Positions 27,884 through 35,908 of a stretch of DNA of 64,000 bases are shown piece by piece. Each line of letters begins with the position of its first letter. The stretch's first letter is position 1. The position numbers were made by a program, and so were the translations under genes. The notes beneath the pieces were generated by a model. That model made no database searches. It saw nothing but the letters and a program-made list of their open reading frames with translations, and was not told where the DNA came from. Location of the stretch: contig NZ_CP080267.1 in NCBI RefSeq assembly GCF_019431375.1, positions 3,532,501 through 3,596,500 of the forward strand, read 5' to 3'. The DNA is from Alcanivorax sp. Its GTDB lineage: Bacteria > Pseudomonadota > Gammaproteobacteria > Pseudomonadales > Alcanivoracaceae.

Positions 27884-29023
27884 TTACGCAGCCAGCCACT
27901 GGCATAGTCGCTGTCCGGTTTCCCGAGTCCCCGAAAAAGCCTCGCCGTTGGCCTCACGGGCCAGGTCCGCCTTGATCAGGTCATGCAGATGTTGTGCCGC
28001 ACTGCCGATGGCCGGGTGATGGTGGGCCAGGTTGTCCAGCAGCATGGCCAGGCTCATCAGGGTGGCTCGGGGGTCGGCCAGGTTCTGGCCGGCAATGTCC
28101 GGGGCACTGCCGTGCACCGGTTCGAACAGGGCCGGCAAGATGGGTTCGTCCGGGTTCAGGTTGGCGGATGGGGCCAGCCCCGGGCCACCGCACAATACCG
28201 CCGCCAGATCGGTGAGAATGTCGCCGTGCAGGTTGCTGGCGACCACCACGTCAAAGCGCCAGGGGCACTGCACGAACTTCATGCAGGCCGCATCCACCAG
28301 CTCGTGGTGAGTGTCCACCTCGGGAAATTCGGCGGCAATTCGGTGGAAGGTATCGGTATACAGATCGCCCCAGAAGGGCTGGGCATTGCGCTTGGTAATC
28401 AGACACACCTGCGCGCTTTTACCGTCCTTGAACTGACGTGGTGTTTCCCGCTGGGTGGCCCGTTGGCGTGCCCGGTGGAAAGCATGACGGATCAATCGTT
28501 CGGTGGCGCGGGCGGTGAACACTTCCACCTGGGTGGCCACTTCCTGGGCGGTGCCCGGGGCCAGTCGGCCCCCTTGGCCGCTGTATTCGCCTTCACTGTT
28601 TTCGCGAATCACCAGCATATCCACCTCCCGGGCACGGGGATCGGCCAGATATTGGGGGGCGCCGGGCAGCCAGCGAGCCGGCCGCTCGCAGGCCCACAGC
28701 TCCAGTTGCTTGCGCAGGGCCAGCAAGGGAGCCAGGGAGACGCTGTCGGAAAGTACAAAGCGGGACGGTTCATCCAGTGGCCCCGGGTCCCCCAGAGCAC
28801 CAAGCAGCATGGCATCAAATTTCCGCAGCTGTGCGACCCCGTCGCCTGGCATCATCTCCCCATGGGCCTGATGCCAGGCGTGAGAAGGCCAGTCAAAACG
28901 GGTATGGTTCAGCGGCAACTGGTAGCGCTGGATCAGCTGATCCAGCACGGCTTCTGCCACGTCCATGACTTCCGGGCCGATGCCGTCACCGGGGAGCAGG
29001 GCAATATTCAGCGTTTGCGTCAT
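27884..29023 (-). CDS. Isopropylmalate/isocitrate dehydrogenase family, tartrate/D-malate dehydrogenase-like
   Basis: 379 residues of the beta-decarboxylating dehydrogenase family. Seen are LPGDGIGPEVMDVAE near residue 10, the substrate-binding loop VIRENSEGEYSGQGGRL near 137-153, the metal-binding SNLHGDILTDLAA and PSANLNPDEPILPALFEPVHGSAPDIAGQ near 285-325. The ENSEGEYS loop and the length favour the tartrate/D-malate branch over LeuB. It would oxidatively decarboxylate a 2-hydroxy diacid with NAD. It lies 38 bp upstream of the class III aminotransferase gene, with AGGAG before its ATG. Confidence 0.85.
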   Translation of the reverse strand: MTQTLNIALLPGDGIGPEVMDVAEAVLDQLIQRYQLPLNHTRFDWPSHAWHQAHGEMMPGDGVAQLRKFDAMLLGALGDPGPLDEPSRFVLSDSVSLAPLLALRKQLELWACERPARWLPGAPQYLADPRAREVDMLVIRENSEGEYSGQGGRLAPGTAQEVATQVEVFTARATERLIRHAFHRARQRATQRETPRQFKDGKSAQVCLITKRNAQPFWGDLYTDTFHRIAAEFPEVDTHHELVDAACMKFVQCPWRFDVVVASNLHGDILTDLAAVLCGGPGLAPSANLNPDEPILPALFEPVHGSAPDIAGQNLADPRATLMSLAMLLDNLAHHHPAIGSAAQHLHDLIKADLAREANGEAFSGTRETGQRLCQWLAA

Positions 29024-29039
29024 CCATAACTCCTGTTAG

Positions 29040-29181
29040 AGCTACGAGCTTCTAGCCACGAGTTTGAGAACCCATGTTTCAACCGCGCTGCCGGATCTTT
29101 TCCGGTTTTAGTGCGGAGGTCGGGTTTGCCTCTGATTCAACCCGAAGTCTGTCTAGCAGCTCGCAGCTAAAAGCTCGAAGC
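29040..29181. repeat. Heptamer element, AGCT-type arrays facing each other
   Basis: Four units at 29040-29067 (AGCTACG, AGCTTCT, AGCCACG, AGTTTGA) and four units of the opposite sense at 29154-29181 (TAGCAGC, TCGCAGC, TAAAAGC, TCGAAGC). They bracket about 86 bp between the dehydrogenase and semialdehyde dehydrogenase genes. I see no gene in that stretch. Confidence 0.75.
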
Positions 29182-29186
29182 TGCTT

Positions 29187-30641
29187 TCAGCTACCCATAC
29201 ACAGATACTTGTCTTCCAGGTACTCATCCATGCCCTGGTGGGAGCCTTCACGGCCGAGGCCGGATTCCTTAACGCCACCGAACGGTGCCGCCGCGTTGGA
29301 AATCAGCCCCTCGTTGACGCCCACCATGCCACTTTCCAGCGCTTCGGCCACGCGCCAGCAGCGGTGGATATTGTCGCTGTAGAAATAGGCGGCCAGGCCG
29401 TAGGGGGTGTCGTTGGCAATGCGGATGGCATCCTCTTCCGTGCGGAACGGGATCACTGCCGCCAGTGGGCCGAAGGTTTCTTCCTGACAGAGCTGGGCAT
29501 CGGTGGTGACCCCGGTGATCAGAGTGGGCTGCACAAAGCTGCCACCCCGTTGGTGGCGCTGACCGCCGGTGACCACCTTGGCGCCCTTGCCCAGGGCATC
29601 TTCCAGATGCTCCATGACCTTGTCGGCGGCATCGCGGTTGATCAGGGCCGCCTGGCTGACACCCTCTTCCATGCCGTCACCCACCTTCATGGCCTCGATG
29701 GCAGTTTTCAGTTTTTCCACGAAGGCATCGTGGATGCTGTCCTGCACCAGAAAGCGGTTCACACAGACGCAGGTCTGGCCGGTGTTGCGGAACTTGCTGG
29801 CCATGGCGCCTTCCACTGCCTTGTCCAGGTTGGCATCGTCAAAGACGATAAAGGGCGCGTTGCCACCCAGTTCCAGAGAGACTTTCTGGATGTGCTTGGC
29901 GCACTGGGCCATCAACTTGGAGCCCACTTCCGTGGAGCCGGTGAAGCTAAGCTTGCGGACAATGGGCGAGTCGGTCAGGGCTGTGGAAATGGCCCCGGCG
30001 CTGCCGGTAATCACGTTGAACACCCCGGCAGGAATCCCTGCGCGCTCGGCCAGTTCGGCCAGTGCCAGGGCGGAGTAGGGGGTGGCACTGGCGGGTTTGA
30101 CCACCATGGTGCAGCCCGCGGCCAGGGCGGCCCCGGCCTTGCGGGTAATCATGGAGGAGGGGAAGTTCCACGGGGTGATGGCGGCGGTGACGCCGATGGG
30201 CTGCTTGATCACCACAATCCGCTGGCCGGGTTTGGGGGCCGGGATGGTGTCGCCATAGGCGCGCCGGGCCTCTTCGGCAAACCATTTCAGGAAGGAGGCG
30301 GCGTAGGCGATTTCGCCTTTGGCCTCGGCTAGGGGCTTGCCCTGCTCCAGGGTCATCAGCCGGCCCAGGTCGTCCTGATGTTCCATCATCAGATCATGCC
30401 AGGCCTCCAGACGTGTGGCCCGCTGTGCAGCGGGGAGATCCCGCCAGGCGGGAAAAGCCCCGTGGGCGGCGTCGATGGCCTGGCGGGTTTCCGCTTCGCC
30501 CATACGCGGAGCGGTGCCCAGGCTGTCATCGGTGGCCGGGTTGCTCACGGTGAAGGTGGCGCCATCATCCGCATCGCACCATCGGCCATTGATATAGCAC
30601 TGCTGGCGAAACAGGGCGTTGTCAGTGAGGGTAACCGTCAT
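29187..30641 (-). CDS. gabD: NAD(P)-dependent succinate-semialdehyde dehydrogenase
   Basis: 484 residues, the size of GabD. Aldehyde dehydrogenase signatures are present: WNFPSSMITRKAGAALAAGC near 150-170, FTGSTEVGSKLMAQC near 235-249, the Glu motif LELGGNAPFIVFDDA near 257-271 and the catalytic Cys in NTGQTCVCVNRF near 287-298. The C-terminal FGGVKESGLGREGSHQG is typical of GabD. The enzyme oxidises succinate semialdehyde to succinate. It is first in the minus-strand catabolic block, with heptamer arrays on both sides. No regulator or transporter accompanies it. Confidence 0.93.
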   Translation of the reverse strand: MTVTLTDNALFRQQCYINGRWCDADDGATFTVSNPATDDSLGTAPRMGEAETRQAIDAAHGAFPAWRDLPAAQRATRLEAWHDLMMEHQDDLGRLMTLEQGKPLAEAKGEIAYAASFLKWFAEEARRAYGDTIPAPKPGQRIVVIKQPIGVTAAITPWNFPSSMITRKAGAALAAGCTMVVKPASATPYSALALAELAERAGIPAGVFNVITGSAGAISTALTDSPIVRKLSFTGSTEVGSKLMAQCAKHIQKVSLELGGNAPFIVFDDANLDKAVEGAMASKFRNTGQTCVCVNRFLVQDSIHDAFVEKLKTAIEAMKVGDGMEEGVSQAALINRDAADKVMEHLEDALGKGAKVVTGGQRHQRGGSFVQPTLITGVTTDAQLCQEETFGPLAAVIPFRTEEDAIRIANDTPYGLAAYFYSDNIHRCWRVAEALESGMVGVNEGLISNAAAPFGGVKESGLGREGSHQGMDEYLEDKYLCMGS

Positions 30642-30749
30642 CGTACATCTCCCGAGCTTTTTGCACCGTGTTGCGTATTACGCTAGCAAAGCAAGGGCAG
30701 ATGTCCATGCCAGAAGGGAAAAATCGGTTCGGGGTCTAAGGAAAAGATC

Positions 30750-30935
30750 AGCTGCGAGCAACGAGCTTCTAGCTGCGAGAAGGAAAGGAATTGGCGGGAA
30801 ACTAGTCGGCATGGCGCCGGGATTCGGACAAGGAGCAGGCGTGTTAAATGCTGCGGCGCGGCTCAAGGGATGTCGATTGGCACCGGACTTGAACCGCGTC
30901 GTAGCTAGCAGCTAGTTGCTTGTAGCTCGTAGCTG
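30750..30935. repeat. Heptamer element, AGCT-type arrays facing each other
   Basis: Left array at 30750-30777 (AGCTGCG, AGCAACG, AGCTTCT, AGCTGCG) and right array at 30901-30935 (five units reading GTAGCTA, GCAGCTA and so on, the opposite sense). The 123-bp centre has no supportable gene. It lies between the SSADH promoter side and the suhB 3' end. Confidence 0.8.
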
Positions 30936-30938
30936 GGT

Positions 30939-31757
30939 TTATCGACGCAACCCCTCGTTCAGGTGCGGTTTGATCTTCTGCAGCAGGCCTTTGAAGACTT
31001 TCGGGCTGCCGGCGACGATGCCGCCGCTTTCCAGGAATTTGTGGCCACCGCTCAGATCGCCTACCAGCCCACCAGCTTCGGTGATCAGCAGGGCGCCGGC
31101 GGCCAGGTCCCACTCGGACAGGCCGAATTCGAAGAAGCCGTCCAGGCGGCCAGCGGCCAGCCAGGCTAGATCCAGCGCAGCAGAGCCTGGACGGCGCAGG
31201 CCGGCGGTGGAGGCGGCGATGTCGGCAAACATGCCCAGATAGGCGTCCATGTGCGGCGCCTGGTCCTTGCGGAACGGGAAACCGGTGCCGATCAGACAGC
31301 CTTCCAGACCGGGGCGGTTGGTACAGCGGATACGACGGCCGTTGAGGGCGGCGCCACGGCCGCGGCTGGCGGTGAATTCTTCATCCCGGTTGGGATCATA
31401 GATCACTGCGTGTTCCAGTTTTCCTTTGTGTTTCAGGGCGATGGAGACGCAGTACTGGGGGAAGCCATGGATGAAGTTGGTAGTGCCGTCCAGTGGGTCG
31501 ATCACCCACTGGAAGTCTGCCCCGTCACCCTTGCCGCGGATTTCTCCGGACTCCTCGGCGAGAATGCTGTGATCCGGGTAGGCCTTGAGGATGACCTCAA
31601 TGATGCGTTGCTCCGCAGCCCGGTCCACTTCGGTGACGAAGTCGTTCATCCCTTTCTTGCTGACAGATAACGGGTCATTGCTTTCGGCGGCACGACGAAT
31701 CAGGTTACCCGCCTGACGGGCGGCTCGCAGGGCAATATTCACTTGCGGCGCATGCAT
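30939..31757 (-). CDS. suhB: Inositol-1-monophosphatase family protein SuhB
   Basis: 272 residues. Family motifs are complete: EVDRAAEQRIIEVILKAYP near residue 43, ILAEESGE near 66-73, WVIDPLDGTTNFIHGFPQYCVSI near 84-106 (metal-binding DPLDGT) and LSEWDLAAGALLITEAGG near 214-231. SuhB hydrolyses inositol and glycerol phosphates in vitro, and in E. coli it also joins the rRNA antitermination complex. It is divergent from trmJ, the common suhB | trmJ-cysE neighbourhood. Confidence 0.96.
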   Translation of the reverse strand: MHAPQVNIALRAARQAGNLIRRAAESNDPLSVSKKGMNDFVTEVDRAAEQRIIEVILKAYPDHSILAEESGEIRGKGDGADFQWVIDPLDGTTNFIHGFPQYCVSIALKHKGKLEHAVIYDPNRDEEFTASRGRGAALNGRRIRCTNRPGLEGCLIGTGFPFRKDQAPHMDAYLGMFADIAASTAGLRRPGSAALDLAWLAAGRLDGFFEFGLSEWDLAAGALLITEAGGLVGDLSGGHKFLESGGIVAGSPKVFKGLLQKIKPHLNEGLRR

Positions 31758-31971
31758 GCATCTGTCCTCAAAAAAGTTGTCAAAGAGCGCCGGCGGGCAG
31801 GGTGCCTTGCCGGGGCGCGGATTGTAGCAGAGCCGGTGCGTTCAGGGCAGCGTTGGAAACCGCTTAATTCCCTTTCCCGGCCACCAGGGCCACTCAGGCA
31901 AGGGATAATTGGCTGTTTCTCATGATAACATTGCCGCCTTTTCCGGCCAGACCCGTGTACAGGTACCTTAC
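31758..31971. promoter_or_regulatory. Divergent promoter region between suhB and trmJ
   Basis: 214 bp without a gene. GATAAT at 31904-31909 could be a -10 for trmJ, but a matching -35 is not clear. The start of trmJ chosen at 31972 leaves a leader of about 55 bases. Confidence 0.35.
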
Positions 31972-32745
31972 ATGCTAGAAAATGTGCGTATTGTGATGGT
32001 GGAAACCACTCATCCCGGCAACATCGGTGCCGCAGCCCGGGCCATGAAAACCATGGGGCTGTCGGACCTGAGGCTGATACAGCCGCGGGATTATCCGTCC
32101 GTGGAAGCCACTGCCCGGGCCTCCGGGGCCGGGGATGTGCTGGAAGCTGCGCAGGTCTGCCAGACCCTGGACGAGGCCCTGGAAGGCGCCACCCTGGTAA
32201 TCGGCACCAGCGCCCGCCAGCGCCGTATTCCCTGGCCGTGCCTGACACCCCGGCAGCTGGCGGCGCAATTGTCCCACGAGCCCGATGACACCCGTATTGC
32301 AGTGTTGTTCGGCCGTGAGGATCGCGGGCTTACCAATGATGAGCTGCGCCGCTGCAATCTGCATGTGAGTGTGCCCACCAATCCCGAGTACGGGGTCTTG
32401 AATGTGGCGTCAGCGGTCCAATTAATCAGTTACGAGCTGCGTATGGCTCTGCTGGGGGACGATTTCGATCTGAAGGAAGCGCGCTCCCGCCGCGAGGCCA
32501 TGCCGTTGCCGGAGATGTTCTGGGATGAGCCGCTGGCCAGTAACGAGGCCGTCGCCGGTTTTCTGGATCACCTGGAAAAGGTCATGGCGCAGAGCGGTTT
32601 TCTGAATCCGCAGCAGCCAGGCCAGGTGATGACGCGCATGCGCCGTTTGTTTATGCGCGCGCGACCGGACAAAATGGAAATGAGTATTCTGCGTGGTGTG
32701 CTGGTGGCGCTGGAAAGAAAAATGCCGCGCAATGACGGGAAGTAG
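31972..32745 (+). CDS. trmJ: tRNA (cytidine/uridine-2'-O)-methyltransferase TrmJ
   Basis: 257 residues from ATG 31972 (MLENVRIVMVETTHPGNIGA); an in-frame start further upstream at 31909 would add 21 residues with no family match. SPOUT/TrmH-family motifs are present: ETTHPGNIGAAARAMKTMG near 11-29, AVLFGREDRGLTNDEL near 111-126 and the knot motif VPTNPEYGVLNVASAVQLISYEL near 135-157. TrmJ methylates the 2'-hydroxyl of residue 32 in several tRNAs. cysE follows 50 bp later. Confidence 0.95.
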   Translation: MLENVRIVMVETTHPGNIGAAARAMKTMGLSDLRLIQPRDYPSVEATARASGAGDVLEAAQVCQTLDEALEGATLVIGTSARQRRIPWPCLTPRQLAAQLSHEPDDTRIAVLFGREDRGLTNDELRRCNLHVSVPTNPEYGVLNVASAVQLISYELRMALLGDDFDLKEARSRREAMPLPEMFWDEPLASNEAVAGFLDHLEKVMAQSGFLNPQQPGQVMTRMRRLFMRARPDKMEMSILRGVLVALERKMPRNDGK

Positions 32746-32795
32746 CAAACGCTCCCCGTTGTTATCCAACCGGCTATACCTGAGACGAGGTATCT

Positions 32796-33563
32796 ATGTT
32801 TGATCGAGTACGCGAGGACATCGCGTCGGTATTCCACCGGGACCCGGCGGCGCGTAACACGCTGGAAGTGTTGTTGAACTACCCGGGCCTGCACGCCGTG
32901 CTGTTTCATCGCCTCGCCCATGGTTTGTGGACGCGCAACTTCAAACAGTTGGCGCGATTCGTTTCCACCTTCGCCCGTTGGTTGACCGGTATCGAGATTC
33001 ATCCGGGCGCCAAGATCGGTCGACGTTTCTTTATCGACCATGGCATGGGCGTGGTGATTGGCGAAACCGCGGAAATCGGTGATGACGTGACGCTCTATCA
33101 CGGCGTCACCCTGGGGGGCACCAGCTGGAACAAGGGCAAGCGCCACCCGACCCTGGAAGACGGTGTGGTGGTCGGGGCCGGTGCCAAGGTGCTGGGCCCG
33201 TTCACCGTGCACAAGAACGCCAAGATCGGTTCCAACTCGGTGGTCACCAAGGAAGTCCCCGAAGGGGCAACGGTGATAGGTATCCCCGGGCGGGTGGTCA
33301 GTAAGCCGATTACCGAGACGGAAAAGAACCGTCAGGAAATGGCAGAAAAGATCGGCTTTCAAGCCTATGGTGTCAGCAACGACATGCCCGATCCGGTGGC
33401 TGAAGCCATCCATCTTCTGCTGGATCACATGCACGCAGTGGACAACAAGCTGGACCGTGTCTGCAATAATCTCAAGAAGCAGGGCATTCAGGGTTGCGAC
33501 GAGAAGTTGCCGGAGTTGAAAGACGAGGATTTCGAACCGGTCAACGCCGGCGGCACGGATTGA
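32796..33563 (+). CDS. cysE: Serine O-acetyltransferase
   Basis: 255 residues. The C-terminal half is a left-handed beta-helix of hexapeptide repeats (IHPGAKIGRRFFIDHGMGVV, then IGETAEIGDDVTLYHGVTLGG), with the active-site HGVTLGGT. The N-terminal helical domain is short, as in the cytoplasmic soluble forms. It acetylates L-serine with acetyl-CoA for cysteine synthesis. The C-terminal extension rich in charged residues is longer than in some homologues. A heptamer array and a terminator follow. Confidence 0.96.
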   Translation: MFDRVREDIASVFHRDPAARNTLEVLLNYPGLHAVLFHRLAHGLWTRNFKQLARFVSTFARWLTGIEIHPGAKIGRRFFIDHGMGVVIGETAEIGDDVTLYHGVTLGGTSWNKGKRHPTLEDGVVVGAGAKVLGPFTVHKNAKIGSNSVVTKEVPEGATVIGIPGRVVSKPITETEKNRQEMAEKIGFQAYGVSNDMPDPVAEAIHLLLDHMHAVDNKLDRVCNNLKKQGIQGCDEKLPELKDEDFEPVNAGGTD

Positions 33564-33568
33564 AAAGC

Positions 33569-33596
33569 AGTTAACAGTTAACAGTGAATAGTTAAC
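33569..33596. repeat. Heptamer tandem array (AGTTAAC/AGTGAAT), 4 units
   Basis: Units AGTTAAC, AGTTAAC, AGTGAAT and AGTTAAC begin 5 bases after the cysE stop and continue as AGCGAAAACC into the terminator. This copies the order seen in prmC and closely resembles the one after secF. Confidence 0.88.
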
Positions 33597-33605
33597 AGCG
33601 AAAAC

Positions 33606-33642
33606 CAAAAAAGCCGCGCCTGGGAGGGCGCGGCTTTTTTTA
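33606..33642. terminator. Bidirectional rho-independent terminator between cysE and ychF
   Basis: AAAAAGCCGCGCC pairs with GGCGCGGCTTTTT around a short TGGGAG-like loop, flanked by A and T runs. It can end both convergent genes. Confidence 0.93.
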
Positions 33643-33654
33643 TTCCGGGGGCGC

Positions 33655-34746
33655 TTAAACGTTAAAGCGGAAGTGCACTACATCCCCGTCCTTGACGATG
33701 TATTCCTTGCCTTCCAGGCGCCATTTGCCGGCATCCTTGGCGCCGGCTTCGCCGTTGAATTCGATGTAGTCTTCGTAGGCGGTCACTTCGGCGCGGATGA
33801 AGCCTTTCTCGAAATCCGTGTGGATGACACCGGCGGCCTGGGGGGCGGTGGCACCGACCTTGACGGTCCAGGCGCGCACTTCTTTCTTACCGGCGGTGAA
33901 ATAGGTCTGCAGGCCCAGCAGGTTAAAACCGGCGCGGATGACCCGATTGAGGCCCGGCTCTTCCATGCCCAGGTCGGCCAGGAAGTCGGCTTTCTCTTCG
34001 TCGTCCAGCTCGGCAATTTCCGATTCGATTTTGGCGCAGATGGGCACCACGGAGGAGTTTTCCTTCTCGGCCAGTTCGCGCACGGCGTCCAGCAGGGCGT
34101 TGTCCTCAAAGCCACTCTCGTCCACGTTGGCGATGTACATGGTCGGCTTCAGGGTCAGCAGGTTCAGGCTCTTGATGGCCTTGCGCTCATCATCGGTCAG
34201 ATCCACGGATCGCGCCGGTTCGCCTTCATTGAGGGCGGGCAGTACCTTGTCCAGTACCGGCAGCAGGCCTTTGGCGTCCTTGTCCTGCCCCTTGGCAGCC
34301 TTGGTGGCGCGCAGGTGGGCTTTCTCCACCGTATCCAGGTCGGCCAGGGCCAGCTCGGTGTTGATTACCGAGATATCGTCCAGTGGTGACACCTTGCCGG
34401 ACACGTGGATCACATTCTCGTCATCGAAGCAGCGCACCACGTGGGCGATGGCATCGGTTTCGCGGATGTTGGCCAGAAACTTGTTGCCCAGGCCTTCACC
34501 CTTGGATGCTCCGGCCACCAGGCCGGCGATATCCACGAATTCCATGGTGGCGGGCATTACCCGTTCCGGGCTGACGATGGCGGACAGCTTGTCCAGGCGC
34601 GGGTCCGGCACCGGTACCACGCCGGTATTGGGCTCAATGGTGCAGAACGGGAAGTTCTCGGCATCAATCCCCGCCTTGGTCAGCGCGTTGAACAGGGTGG
34701 ATTTACCCACGTTGGGCAGACCGACGATACCGCATTTGAAACCCAT
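33655..34746 (-). CDS. ychF: Redox-regulated ATPase YchF (Obg-like)
   Basis: 363 residues. The P-loop GLPNVGKSTLFNAL is near residues 9-22, then FVDIAGLVAGASKGEGLGN (G3-like) near 68-86, and the C-terminal TGS-like domain ends VVHFRFNV. The usual G4 is replaced by NVDE (ANVDESG near 200), consistent with ATP rather than GTP preference. YchF binds ribosomes and responds to oxidative stress. In Pseudomonas it follows pth; here a divergent GST gene and a repeat cluster lie between. Confidence 0.97.
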   Translation of the reverse strand: MGFKCGIVGLPNVGKSTLFNALTKAGIDAENFPFCTIEPNTGVVPVPDPRLDKLSAIVSPERVMPATMEFVDIAGLVAGASKGEGLGNKFLANIRETDAIAHVVRCFDDENVIHVSGKVSPLDDISVINTELALADLDTVEKAHLRATKAAKGQDKDAKGLLPVLDKVLPALNEGEPARSVDLTDDERKAIKSLNLLTLKPTMYIANVDESGFEDNALLDAVRELAEKENSSVVPICAKIESEIAELDDEEKADFLADLGMEEPGLNRVIRAGFNLLGLQTYFTAGKKEVRAWTVKVGATAPQAAGVIHTDFEKGFIRAEVTAYEDYIEFNGEAGAKDAGKWRLEGKEYIVKDGDVVHFRFNV

Positions 34747-34931
34747 GACAGACCTCCGTTTTTCGAGGGCGCAATGCTACTCAAGGCGGGTTGAAAAAGC
34801 GACCTCCGCCGGGCATTTCGCGGTGAACGGGCAGGTTGCTGGCGGGACGGACGTGTCAGGCGCTGTTGCCGATAAAGACGGAGCGGCCCGGGGCTAGACT
34901 GCTGGGGAATCCTTTCTTAACAAGAGTCATC

Positions 34932-35672
34932 ATGGCCGAGCGCATTCTTTACCAGTTCCCCATCTCCCATTATTGCGAGAAATCCCGCTGGCAGCTGGAC
35001 CACAAAGGCCTGGCGTACCGTACGGTCAATCTTCTGCCGGTGGCGCACCGGTTGCGGACCCAGTGGCTGGCACGGGCAAATACGGTGCCGTTGCTACGTG
35101 ACGACAAGCGGCGGGTGAGCGATTCCACCCGGATTGCCTACTATCTGGAAAAATATTATCCCGAGCGGGGGTTATTGCCCAAGAACAGTGATGCACGAGC
35201 CAAGGTTATCGAACTGGAACAGCAGTTTGACCGCTACGGCGTGCATGTGCGGCGCTGGGTGTATGGGCAGATCCTTGATCGTCCAGAGGTCATGACGGCC
35301 CTGGTGGGCGATTGCGGCTTGCCCGGCCCCCTGGAGCGGTTGGCGAAGCCGCTGGTTCGCGAGGCAATACGCCGAGGGTACGCCATCAATCCGCAATTGG
35401 TGATGCGGTCCGAGCAGCGGGTGGAAGAGGCCCTGGTGTTGCTGGAAAGCGAGCTGGAGAAAGGCGAGGGGCGGTATCTGGTGGGTGATCGTTTCAGCCT
35501 GGCAGACATCACCGCCGCCAGCATGCTGGCGCCATTGCTCAGCCCGAAGGGGTCCCCCTGGGATCTGTTCGATGAAACGACGCTGTCACCGGCATTACGC
35601 AAACAGATCGAAAAATGGCGCGCCCGGCCGGCGGGGGAATGGGTGTTGGCGAGGTACGCAGAAGATAGGTAA
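34932..35672 (+). CDS. Glutathione S-transferase family protein
   Basis: 246 residues from ATG 34932 (MAERILYQFPISHYCEKSRW). The N-terminal thioredoxin-like domain has the GST SHYCEKSR start and the VPLLRDDKRRVSDSTRIAYYL segment near 56-76 (glutathione-binding SxxI). The C-terminal helical domain includes VGDRFSLADITAASMLAPL near 190-208, the usual GST signature. The substrate is unknown. It is divergent from ychF and its stop is 6 bp before a long heptamer array. An in-frame upstream start at 34836 would add 32 residues with no family match. Confidence 0.9.
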   Translation: MAERILYQFPISHYCEKSRWQLDHKGLAYRTVNLLPVAHRLRTQWLARANTVPLLRDDKRRVSDSTRIAYYLEKYYPERGLLPKNSDARAKVIELEQQFDRYGVHVRRWVYGQILDRPEVMTALVGDCGLPGPLERLAKPLVREAIRRGYAINPQLVMRSEQRVEEALVLLESELEKGEGRYLVGDRFSLADITAASMLAPLLSPKGSPWDLFDETTLSPALRKQIEKWRARPAGEWVLARYAEDR

Positions 35673-35678
35673 GAATTT

Positions 35679-35762
35679 AGCTACGAGCTACGAGCTACGA
35701 GCTACGAGCTACGAGCTACGAGCTACGAGCTACGAGCTACGAGCTACGAGCTACGAGCTACG
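35679..35762. repeat. Perfect heptamer tandem array, AGCTACG x 12
   Basis: Twelve identical 7-nt copies spanning 84 bp without a mismatch, 6 bases after the GST stop. In one rightward frame it would encode a repeated SYELRAT peptide, but no gene supports that frame. It is the longest and purest array in the window and probably variable in copy number. Confidence 0.97.
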
Positions 35763-35827
35763 CTCGATCGGAAAGGGGAGGTCTGGAAAGTTCCCAAGAC
35801 CTCGGTATTTCTACGAAGCCCCCTGTG

Positions 35828-35883
35828 GGAGCCCATGCTTGCATGGCGAACCGTGCGAAGCACGGCATCGTCCGCAGGACGAT
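35828..35883. repeat. REP-like chain of three perfect small hairpins
   Basis: CCATGC-TT-GCATGG (35833-35846), CCGTGC-GAA-GCACGG (35851-35865) and ATCGTCC-GCA-GGACGAT (35867-35883). The first, with its GGAGCC and GCGAA flanks, is the inverted copy of 2656-2678. GAA and GCA loops closed by C-G form very stable DNA mini-hairpins. Confidence 0.8.
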
Positions 35884-35885
35884 CA

Positions 35886-35906
35886 AAGCTAGAAGCTAGA
35901 AGCTAC
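35886..35906. repeat. Heptamer array (AAGCTAG), 3 units
   Basis: AAGCTAG twice, then AAGCTAC, ending 2 bases before the pth stop codon (complement of 35909-35911). Together with 35679-35762 it brackets the hairpin chain. Confidence 0.7.
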
Positions 35907-35908
35907 CG

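Noticed and set aside
35679..35762. CRISPR array
   Set aside because: Units are 7 nt without spacers, and no cas gene is present.
35485..35892. Repeat protein with SYELRAT units
   Set aside because: It is the AGCTACG array read in one frame, overlaps the GST gene in another frame and has no ribosome site.
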